From contig CALFBL010000358.1 of the NCBI GenBank assembly GCA_937951695.1, forward strand, positions 1 through 13,331: a stretch of 13,331 nucleotides of DNA, read 5' to 3'. The stretch comes from an uncultured Granulosicoccaceae bacterium (GTDB taxonomy: Bacteria; Pseudomonadota; Gammaproteobacteria; Granulosicoccales; Granulosicoccaceae). Of the stretch, positions 7,121-13,331 are shown one piece after another (positions within the stretch are counted from its first letter, which is position 1; every line of letters begins with the position of its first letter). Position numbers and translations under genes: made by a program. Under the pieces are notes generated by a model. That model was not told the DNA's origin and made no database searches. It worked only from the letters and a program-made list of their open reading frames with translations.

Positions 7121-9661
7121 CTACCTCGCTACCGCCGGATCGATGGGTAAATTAAATCCGCTACACAGCATGTTCGGTGGATCTGTGTGGGTAAAATACT
7201 GGGCTGTCAAAGCATCTGCAATATCGTCCGGCAACTTGTGCAACGCGCCGAAAAACTGGTTAAGTGTGTCTCCCACGCCATCGGTATGTTCCATCAACTC
7301 GACGGGGTCCAGTAACCGTATTCTTGCCAAGCCTTCTGCCGCGGAACGCAACGCAGGCTCGGAGTAATCGGCTTTTCTTCGACCGGGTAGCAGCTGAATC
7401 GCAGACTCCAGATTCTTCAGCTGAAAACCCAAAGATCGTGGGTTGCTTTCATCAATAACCAACAGGTTTAACACCAGAGCAGGATCGATCAGTGTGCGAT
7501 ATCGACTGCGATACGTCATATCACTGCACAACACCCCCAGCAAATCTTCAAGCGCGAAACTGTTGTCATAATATTCCGAAAACACCGTGGATAATATATC
7601 GTTCGTCTGCGAAGTGCGTTCAATACGTTTGCCAATTTGCAAAAACCGCCAGCCATCGCCCTGGGTCATGTTCTCGATTGCCAAGCCTGAAAACGCAGCT
7701 AATGAAATCAGCAAATCGTTGAGCTTTGCAATCGTATTATTGAGTTGTCCACCGTCCAATGTTGTGCTCTGTTGTGACAACGTCAGAAAACTGTTGTGGT
7801 GTTCTTCCAATGAACTGATGACGCGCAGTACATCCGGTGACAGTCTGTCCCGCACAGTCGCTGCGCTGTAGCTCAGACTTTCCAATGTGTGCGGTATTGA
7901 GCCAGCTTTTTCCGGATCGGATAACAACCTCAGCAACTCTTCGTCCGGCTCAGCAAGCGTATTGGCGGCACCGGCTCCAAAAAAGCCGGGCCGGGTGCCG
8001 GTTACCTCGGTGGTTGATTTCAGCAAGGCAGCCAATGAATGGCGAGACGACACTTCGTCCTGAAAACGCTCATCAGCGCGAAGATGCAAACACACCCCAT
8101 CCAGTACACGAGCCGTGCTCTCGACTCGTTCAGCGTAACGCCCTAGCCAGAAAAGGCTTTCAGCTACACTGCTGGGCAGTTCGCCATCGACGATTTTGAA
8201 CGCCGCGGCGGAGCGATTTTTGGGCATCAACGTCTCATAAGGAACGGAACTGTCAGACGCTACCCAGACATCTTTGCTCGACACCATATCACCAATTTTG
8301 GTTCGCGCTCCACCCATTTGGTTATCCAGTAAGCCTAAGCCTCCAGGCATGGCTCGGTAGGAATCTGCATCGTCCATAAGGTAGATGCGCATGGTTAGCT
8401 GACGAGTTTCAAGTTTGTTGTCGACAATCGATGGTGCCATTGAACGACAGAGTCGCTCCTGGGCAATGTACTGCTGAGGTTGTTCTTTGATACTGGCCAT
8501 CAGAGCATCGAAATCCTTTTTCGACAACAGTGCTGGATCCTGTAATTCCGATTGAGTGTTGATGTTTCGTACCAGCAATTCCTTAAAACGGGATTCAAGC
8601 ATGTTGCATTGATCGTCGTCTCCCAACCAATAGGTCGGCGTTCCCAGCAATTGCAGCTCCTCACCCAGTAAAAAAGAACACAACTGAGGCATCCAAACAT
8701 TGAACGCAGGGTTTTCAACCGCAGAAACACCGAATGGATTGACCACAACAACGCCGCCTTCACGAGCCGAATGCAACAAACCTGGAACACCCTGAGTGTT
8801 GTTGCCCGTTCCCACTAAAGGGTCTAGATCGTCGTCTTGCACAAACCGAAATATTACGTCCACCTGCTGCAAACCGTCGACCGTTTTCAACCAAACGTAT
8901 TTCCCTCGCACTGTCAGATCGTTTAGCTGAACCAGCGTGTAGCCCAAATATTTTGACAAATAGGCTTGTTCGAAGTGGTACTTGTGCGAGGCGCCGTAAC
9001 CTAAAATGACGCAGCGTGCGTTGCTGTCTACCTGATTAAACAACAGCGCCCGCAAGTGTTTAAAGTAATCAGCCACCCGGCGGATTCGCAGGTTTCTGTA
9101 AAGGCCACCAAGAGTTCCCGATAATATCAATCGGTTCTCAAGCGCGTAGCCCAAGCCATGCGGCGCTTGGCAGACATCGTCGGCGACATACCAAGCACCA
9201 GAGGGAGAGCGCGATACATCGCTGCTGTAGAGCGGCATCGAATCGAACACGGGAATACCCACCGCGGCCTCGACAAATCCCTGGTGGGCATAAACCGCCT
9301 GGGCCGGCACAATGGCTTCATGCAACACACGTTGCTTACCGTACAGATCTTTAAGTAACGCCGCTTTCAGTCTGGCCCGTTGTTGCAGCCCATTTTCAAG
9401 CACTTGCCAATCATCAACACCCATGATCTGAGGCATCAAATCGAGCTGCCAAGGACGCTGACCGGCATGACGCCAGATGCCCGATCCGAAAGCCAGCCCG
9501 TTCTCCCGATAGCGCCTCTGCAAATCCTGCTGACACAGCGAAATTTGCTCGGGCGAGAAGTTCGTTAGTGCACTTAAAACCGGTGACCAAGCCTCATGCC
9601 AATTGCCGTCCGCATCAGTGCTTTCGTTGAAGTCACTCGATACCTCACTTGACGTCGTCAT
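7121..9661 (-). CDS. Fusion of circularly permuted ATP-grasp and alpha-E domains, 846 aa
   Basis: First gene of the operon. Residues about 25-470 are a circularly permuted ATP-grasp domain: FSPEQISLCQQDLQRRYRE (35-53), GQRPWQLDLMPQIM (67-80), APHGLGYALENR (166-177), GYGASHKYHFEQAYLS (221-236), VDVIFRFVQDDDLDP (267-281), QYIAQERL (397-404) and SSKDVWV (461-467). Residues about 495-820 are an alpha-E domain beginning LPSSVAESLFWLGRYAERVE (495-514), with a second motif GKRIERTSQTNDIL at 677-690. Fusions with this order are a known architecture. Unusually, the Lys/Gly-rich nucleotide loop of the paralogue (VVKPANESGGYG) is replaced here by LLVRNINTQSEL (362-373), and the acidic EDN motif by ADD (160-162). 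The ATP-grasp half may therefore be weakly active or non-catalytic. No signal sequence is visible. The ATG has a weak GGA site 9 bases upstream. The first 20 residues are a polar, probably disordered leader. Confidence 0.94.
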   Translation of the reverse strand: MTTSSEVSSDFNESTDADGNWHEAWSPVLSALTNFSPEQISLCQQDLQRRYRENGLAFGSGIWRHAGQRPWQLDLMPQIMGVDDWQVLENGLQQRARLKAALLKDLYGKQRVLHEAIVPAQAVYAHQGFVEAAVGIPVFDSMPLYSSDVSRSPSGAWYVADDVCQAPHGLGYALENRLILSGTLGGLYRNLRIRRVADYFKHLRALLFNQVDSNARCVILGYGASHKYHFEQAYLSKYLGYTLVQLNDLTVRGKYVWLKTVDGLQQVDVIFRFVQDDDLDPLVGTGNNTQGVPGLLHSAREGGVVVVNPFGVSAVENPAFNVWMPQLCSFLLGEELQLLGTPTYWLGDDDQCNMLESRFKELLVRNINTQSELQDPALLSKKDFDALMASIKEQPQQYIAQERLCRSMAPSIVDNKLETRQLTMRIYLMDDADSYRAMPGGLGLLDNQMGGARTKIGDMVSSKDVWVASDSSVPYETLMPKNRSAAAFKIVDGELPSSVAESLFWLGRYAERVESTARVLDGVCLHLRADERFQDEVSSRHSLAALLKSTTEVTGTRPGFFGAGAANTLAEPDEELLRLLSDPEKAGSIPHTLESLSYSAATVRDRLSPDVLRVISSLEEHHNSFLTLSQQSTTLDGGQLNNTIAKLNDLLISLAAFSGLAIENMTQGDGWRFLQIGKRIERTSQTNDILSTVFSEYYDNSFALEDLLGVLCSDMTYRSRYRTLIDPALVLNLLVIDESNPRSLGFQLKNLESAIQLLPGRRKADYSEPALRSAAEGLARIRLLDPVELMEHTDGVGDTLNQFFGALHKLPDDIADALTAQYFTHTDPPNMLCSGFNLPIDPAVAR
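7124..7127 (-). promoter_or_regulatory. Ribosome site inside the end of the fused ATP-grasp/alpha-E gene
   Basis: GAGG in the last sense codons of the 846-aa gene, directly before its TAG stop, sits 8 bases from the ATG of the transglutaminase gene. With a 5-base gap between the two genes this points to translational coupling and confirms the downstream start at 7115. Confidence 0.6.
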
Positions 9662-9752
9662 TATTCACGATCCAACATTGGGTTCTGCCCGCTTCGGGTT
9701 AATTGGCTAATACTCTAAGCCGTTCTACCGCCCAAATCCGAGCGAGCCGATC

Positions 9753-9780
9753 ATTATCTTTTGTCTTTTTTTTGCGCCAA
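9753..9780 (-). promoter_or_regulatory. Candidate sigma70-type promoter of the five-gene operon
   Basis: On the minus strand TTGGCG (9780-9775) and GATAAT (9758-9753) are separated by 16 bases, giving 4/6 and 5/6 matches to the -35 and -10 consensus. The spacer holds a run of eight A. Transcription would begin near 9746 and leave a leader of about 85 bases before the ATG at 9661. The site lies in the 164-base gap after the histidine kinase gene, which has no clear terminator, so read-through from the kinase gene is also possible. This is a visual match only. Confidence 0.45.
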
Positions 9781-9825
9781 ATCGGCTACCGCTGTGCCCG
9801 CACCAAACGGTTTACGTTCACCGTG

Positions 9826-11370
9826 TTATGGCTGGTTCGCAGGTTTTTCGGGCACTGTTAACGCCTTAAACGTCAGACGAACCAGCAGTCCTGGCTCTGC
9901 ATCCTCCAATGATATTTCTCCGTCGTGCAGATCAACCACCGCTTTGACCAGCGACAGTCCCAGACCATGTCCACCCTTGCCACCGGTTGACTTTTCGTAG
10001 CGGTATAGCCGACGCAGAATCTTTGGCCTTTCCTCTTTCGGCACGCCGGGCCCATTATCCCTAACATACAGCGCGGGCAGGTTGGCGTCGCGTGATACCC
10101 CGACTCGAATCATGGCACCTTGCGGGGCGTAGCGGGTCGCGTTCTCTATCAGGTTAACCGCCGCCTGCCGAATCAGCTCGGCGTCCCCGAGTACACAAAC
10201 TGCCCCTTCACCCACGATCTCGAATTCCAGCGTCTGGCACGCATCTTCAACCACCGGTTGATAGATCTCATACAAGCCTTCCGCAACATCGTACAAACTG
10301 ACTTCTGCGAAATTTGAGCGTCGTTTACCGGTTTCAATCTGCGTGATTCGCAACAACGCTTCGAACACATCGCGCACGTCGTCGAGACCGTCTTTAACGA
10401 TTTCCAGGGAGTCGAGCGCCGTCTCTCCGGCCTCGTTAGCTCGCATGGCTTCCTCGAGCGGAATCGCAACCCGATTCAGCGGCGCACGAAGATCATGGGC
10501 CAGTACCGATGTCAGCTGTTGCAGCGTGCTGACCGAATCCCGCAAGCGATCGAAGGAGCGGTTTGCCGACGACGCTAGTACATCGATATCATCACTACCC
10601 TGAACGCTCATTCGGGCGTCGAGGTCCCCTCTGGACACATCTCGGACCACCCGGGCAAGCCCGCGCAAACGGTTACGCAGTTTCCACGATTGGTTCAGGC
10701 TGATGATCAGAGCGGGTATCAAGCACAAAGGCACCAACCACAAAAACAAATTAACGATGCCTGCGCAGATCGCATCGACCTCATACAAACTGCGACCGAA
10801 GACCAAACAATTATCGCCGCGTTGCCGTGCAAGGAAACGGAACCGATCGACCTCCACCTTATCCACCGGTTTCAGGAATACCGTCGCTTGGGATTTGCCC
10901 GTACGATGACCCGAAACATCAATCCATCGATCGTAGAACCCTTCGCGGCAATCCAACCCGGAAACGTTACTCGACAAGGTGACCCCTTCACTGTTAATCC
11001 AGGCAAAAACGCCTTCATCTCGAATCGGCAGTGAGCGGCGAAATTTTCGTGATATCTCACGTTCTTCATCGGTGAGTGCGGTCTGATTCTGCACCGATAC
11101 AATGTGACGCTCATTCAGCGCATCCTCGGCTCGATCTTCTAGCTGTGCGACCAGAAACAGCCAGGTGATGACCGAAAGTAAAGATAACGCGAGCAACGAT
11201 GCGCCTGCAGAGATCAATCCGTTACGCAGCGCAACGTCGGATAAGATTCTTCGCATCAGGCGCTTCGCAAACGACGACGCGATCATCATAAGTTGTGCCA
11301 CAAATTGGAATAAAAAATCCGCGCCGGAACGGACCCAAAGGAACAACATCACTCGCGTAGTTTCACTCAT
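9826..11370 (-). CDS. Membrane-bound sensor histidine kinase (HAMP-HisKA-HATPase), 514 aa
   Basis: Two-component sensor kinase. Transmembrane segments lie at about 51-76 and 202-225, enclosing a periplasmic sensor region of about 125 residues with no recognised fold. A HAMP linker follows (about 226-280). The HisKA dimerisation domain carries the phospho-acceptor His292 in LAHDLRAPLNR. The ATPase domain shows the N box NLIENATRYAP (406-416), G1 box DNGPGVP (438-444) and G2 box GGHGLGLSLV (466-475). All catalytic boxes look intact. The first ATG has no ribosome site, and family members usually begin just before the first membrane helix, so Met39 (ATG at 11254-11256, with a weak GAAG upstream) or Met28/29 could be the true start. 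No response regulator is encoded beside it. It is co-oriented with the downstream amidoligase operon across a 164-base gap, so a regulatory link is possible but unproven. Confidence 0.93.
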   Translation of the reverse strand: MSETTRVMLFLWVRSGADFLFQFVAQLMMIASSFAKRLMRRILSDVALRNGLISAGASLLALSLLSVITWLFLVAQLEDRAEDALNERHIVSVQNQTALTDEEREISRKFRRSLPIRDEGVFAWINSEGVTLSSNVSGLDCREGFYDRWIDVSGHRTGKSQATVFLKPVDKVEVDRFRFLARQRGDNCLVFGRSLYEVDAICAGIVNLFLWLVPLCLIPALIISLNQSWKLRNRLRGLARVVRDVSRGDLDARMSVQGSDDIDVLASSANRSFDRLRDSVSTLQQLTSVLAHDLRAPLNRVAIPLEEAMRANEAGETALDSLEIVKDGLDDVRDVFEALLRITQIETGKRRSNFAEVSLYDVAEGLYEIYQPVVEDACQTLEFEIVGEGAVCVLGDAELIRQAAVNLIENATRYAPQGAMIRVGVSRDANLPALYVRDNGPGVPKEERPKILRRLYRYEKSTGGKGGHGLGLSLVKAVVDLHDGEISLEDAEPGLLVRLTFKALTVPEKPANQP

Positions 11371-11565
11371 AATTTGAAAGGTATCAGGAATGGTGAAAAG
11401 CCGCCATCAATTCTCCGCGTCATCGAGTCCATTCTTCATTACAGTTAGCAGAAATCGTGATACTCGTTGCGGCGTCGACTCGCCAATACCGTATAAAACA
11501 ATGCATTCAATCGAACCTGTGACACCAATCTTCTACCCCATCACGGCTCAGACTTGCAGCCACGA

Positions 11566-12759
11566 ATGCGCCAGTTGTATGATGACTCGATGTTCTCTGA
11601 AGATCAGCAAAGTTCAGCAAAAGAGCGCCGTCGAACACGAATAGCCACGTGTCTGGCCGGAGCCTTCGTGCTGAGCGTGCTGCTGTTGACCGAATTCCGC
11701 GGCGCGTTGTGGCCCGATGGGTCTCTGGAACAGCAACCCTCCGCTGACTTATCTGACGAACCAATCATTAGTCCAGTGGAGAGCCTGTTCGCCAAGCACC
11801 GAGCCACAGAACCCACCTATCCATTACCCAGCTTTATCGCCGAACAATTGCCCTCGGGAAGTTACCAGAATGTTCGCGCTCAACTGATACGTAACACGGT
11901 GTCGGCGGTTGAAGCGGGTAACCGGCTGGCGTTGGCGCAATCGTTGGCCCTGCTGGGAGCGGCGACGCTTGCGGAGAACGATTTGGCTAGTTCAAGGGTG
12001 TATCTGGACGAAGCGCTCGAGGTGTACGAACTGGAAGACGATCAGATCGGTATCGGCAGTGTGGAATTGCTGCGCAGTCGCGTCGAAAGCGTGGCACGGG
12101 AGAACGCTCGGGATGCGGCGAGCGCACACGATGTTATCCAAATCTCGGCGTGGATGATCGTCAAACAACGATTTTACGATGCCGAGGAATCCATTCAATC
12201 AGCCATTGCTGAGAATCTGCGGCTGGATCGCTACGGCGCCGCGGCTGCAGGCTACGAAATGCTGGAACGCGGGTACGCGTCGGTGGGAGACACCTTCGCA
12301 GCGGCTGAGGCTGCCATACAGGCGGTGCGTTTGCACGCGGCTTCAGGGCGTGTTCAGCAAGCACAAACCATTGCCCAACGGCTTCAGGCGAACGGTTTGG
12401 GTTGGGCGGAAACCGAGCAACTGCAGCGCGATATTGATCGCGCCGCCGCTGACTACACACGGTCTGTACACGAAATCAGACGCGCACAAGACTATGAACA
12501 TTTGTACCGACGCCTGCTGGCCGCCGGGGACCCGGTGCAGGCGTGGCAATTTCGGGCAAAAGCCAACGACTCGCTGGCGTTGGCTTCCAAACGTGCCATG
12601 CACCGCAGGCAGACCGGCATTGTCGCCCTACTGTACAACTCAAACCAGAACCGCCGCGCCGCGAGCGAATCCTTGGAACGCGCCCGGGCGATTTTCTCAA
12701 ATCAATCTCGCAACGATGTGCTCGAGCACATTGACAGGGCTCAATATCAGATATGGTGA
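11566..12759 (+). CDS. Membrane-anchored TPR-like protein of unknown function, about 397 aa
   Basis: I do not recognise a named family. From the ATG at 11566 the protein has a basic N-terminal stretch (KERRRTR, 19-25), one hydrophobic helix (about 26-42) and then a long soluble part that should face the periplasm. Most of that part is helical and Ala/Leu/Glu-rich with TPR-like spacing: about 122-155 (ending YLDEALEVYEL), 195-215 (AWMIVKQRFYDAEESIQSAI), 228-258 and 350-385. TPR arrays usually bind other proteins, so an inner-membrane scaffold role is the cautious inference. The start is uncertain: an in-frame TTG at 11554 and ATGs at 11566 and 11590 are available and none has a good ribosome site; 11590 would still keep the basic-hydrophobic anchor. 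The gene is divergent from the histidine kinase, with about 195 bases between them that would hold both promoters. A TATAAA at 11492-11497 is a possible -10, with a poor -35. Confidence 0.75.
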   Translation: MRQLYDDSMFSEDQQSSAKERRRTRIATCLAGAFVLSVLLLTEFRGALWPDGSLEQQPSADLSDEPIISPVESLFAKHRATEPTYPLPSFIAEQLPSGSYQNVRAQLIRNTVSAVEAGNRLALAQSLALLGAATLAENDLASSRVYLDEALEVYELEDDQIGIGSVELLRSRVESVARENARDAASAHDVIQISAWMIVKQRFYDAEESIQSAIAENLRLDRYGAAAAGYEMLERGYASVGDTFAAAEAAIQAVRLHAASGRVQQAQTIAQRLQANGLGWAETEQLQRDIDRAAADYTRSVHEIRRAQDYEHLYRRLLAAGDPVQAWQFRAKANDSLALASKRAMHRRQTGIVALLYNSNQNRRAASESLERARAIFSNQSRNDVLEHIDRAQYQIW

Positions 12760-12862
12760 ACTAATCGCTGTAGTTACGATATCCGCGGATTATCGGGTTA
12801 TCAAAAAAGGCGGTATCATCGAGCTCGCCCATTTCTTCCGTCAATTCCTGTACCCCCGCCCT

Positions 12863-13300
12863 ATGTCAAACCTCATCACGATTCTTAATGGCCCCAATCT
12901 GAATCTGTTAGGCATCCGCGAACCGGAACTTTACGGCGCCGATACGCTGAGCAAGGTATCGACCCGATGCGAACAAGTCGCCGGCGAGCTGGGCCTTAGA
13001 ACGGTGCTCAAGCAGACCAATCATGAGGGCGAAATGATCGACTGGATTCAAGCCGCTAGAGACGACTCTGCCGGTGTTATCATTAATCCGGCGGCTTGGT
13101 CACACACCTCGGTGGCGATACTGGATGCTCTGAACACTTTTGAAGGCCCCGTAATAGAAGTACATATCTCTAATATTCACGCACGAGAGCCTTTCCGGCA
13201 TCATTCTTACGTTTCCAACCGCGCTAACGGCGTTATCGCCGGCTGCGGCGTGCAAGGCTATGCATTCGCGGTACAACGTCTCGCCACTCTCTTGTCCTGA
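12863..13300 (+). CDS. aroQ: Type II 3-dehydroquinate dehydratase (shikimate pathway)
   Basis: Cytoplasmic enzyme that removes water from 3-dehydroquinate to give 3-dehydroshikimate, a step in chorismate and aromatic amino-acid synthesis. The 145-aa product has the usual type II length and all hallmark motifs: ILNGPNLNLLGIREPELYG (7-25) with Arg19 and the catalytic Tyr24, INPAAWSHTS (74-83), EVHISNIHAREPFRHHS (99-115) with His101, Arg108 and Arg112, and GCGVQGYAFAVQRL near the end. The reading frame stays open far upstream, but that part runs through the TPR-like gene in another frame and has no family similarity, so the ATG at 12863 is chosen. It lacks an evident Shine-Dalgarno sequence (the upstream bases are C-rich). 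A TATCAT at 12814-12819 could be a -10 element. The gene is 103 bases after the TPR-like gene. In many gammaproteobacteria accB and accC follow aroQ, but the window ends too soon to show this. Confidence 0.97.
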   Translation: MSNLITILNGPNLNLLGIREPELYGADTLSKVSTRCEQVAGELGLRTVLKQTNHEGEMIDWIQAARDDSAGVIINPAAWSHTSVAILDALNTFEGPVIEVHISNIHAREPFRHHSYVSNRANGVIAGCGVQGYAFAVQRLATLLS

Positions 13301-13331
13301 TTACTAAGCCAATGACGAATGACTCGACCAC

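Noticed and set aside
9688..9701. Small hairpin (CCCG/CGGG) in the leader of the operon
   Set aside because: Four base pairs with a three-base loop and no T-run or anti-structure visible; too weak for an attenuator or riboswitch call.
9766..9773. Run of eight T on the plus strand as an intrinsic terminator
   Set aside because: No rightward gene ends nearby and no GC-rich stem precedes it. On the minus strand it is an A-run that fits a promoter spacer better.
11467..11497. TTGCGG and TATAAA as a promoter of the TPR-like gene
   Set aside because: The spacer is 19 bases and the -35 match is poor, so I mention the -10 only as a possibility in the gene entry.
11390..11644. Small rightward reading frame spanning the kinase/TPR gap
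   Set aside because: Ser/Cys-rich composition, no ribosome site, and its second half is antiframe to the start of the TPR-like gene. I consider it a shadow.
12781..12790. Perfect palindrome ATCCGCGGAT between the TPR-like gene and aroQ
   Set aside because: Only 5-bp arms with no loop or T-run, and pairing does not extend outward. Ten-base palindromes of this kind are expected by chance.
12179..12862. Long in-frame extension upstream of aroQ that could make a 373-residue protein
   Set aside because: Most of it overlaps the TPR-like gene in another frame, is Arg/Pro/Cys-rich in the way shadow frames are, and type II dehydroquinases are about 145 residues long, which fits the ATG at 12863.
13312..13331. 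ATG followed by seven open codons at the right edge (MTNDST...)
   Set aside because: Too short to tell a gene start from chance, weak ribosome site, and the residues do not match the usual start of accB, which often follows aroQ.

Overview
The window looks like chromosomal DNA of a Gram-negative bacterium, most likely a gammaproteobacterium. This rests on moderate base composition (about half G+C by eye), ordinary proteobacterial protein sequences and a typical bacterial type II 3-dehydroquinase. Genus cannot be named from what is visible. The window is almost fully coding, with no tRNA, rRNA, CRISPR array, insertion sequence or phage gene, and no gene-free stretch above 300 bases.

Layout. 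Positions 1-92 hold the tail of a rightward gene that enters from outside. A short convergent gap (93-224) carries an almost perfect 21-base inverted repeat. From 9661 down to 225 runs one leftward operon of five tightly packed genes. In order of transcription they are: a fused circularly permuted ATP-grasp + alpha-E protein (846 aa); a stand-alone transglutaminase-like protein (303 aa); a stand-alone circularly permuted ATP-grasp protein (489 aa); a stand-alone alpha-E protein (363 aa); and a giant transglutaminase + DUF2126 (predicted glutamine-synthetase-fold amidoligase) protein (1118 aa). Gaps between them are 5, 36, 10 and 14 bases, and several ribosome-binding sites overlap the upstream stop codon. 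A plausible sigma70-type promoter lies in the 164-base gap before the operon. Upstream, also leftward, is a membrane sensor histidine kinase without a partner response regulator in the window. Divergent from it is a membrane-anchored TPR-like protein of unknown role, followed by aroQ (shikimate pathway).

How the genes may work together. The five-gene set is a version of a computationally described but functionally poorly understood association of ATP-grasp amidoligases, alpha-E proteins, transglutaminase-fold thiol peptidases/transferases and DUF2126 amidoligases. Such systems are predicted to make and process a peptide or peptide-like tag in the cytoplasm. The operon reads as two parallel modules, each containing ATP-grasp + alpha-E + transglutaminase: in the first the ATP-grasp and alpha-E parts are fused, in the second they are separate. 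The ATP-grasp half of the fusion has lost residues that the stand-alone paralogue keeps, suggesting an active enzyme paired with a divergent or non-catalytic partner. This is the most interesting feature here. The biochemical substrate is not revealed by the sequence.
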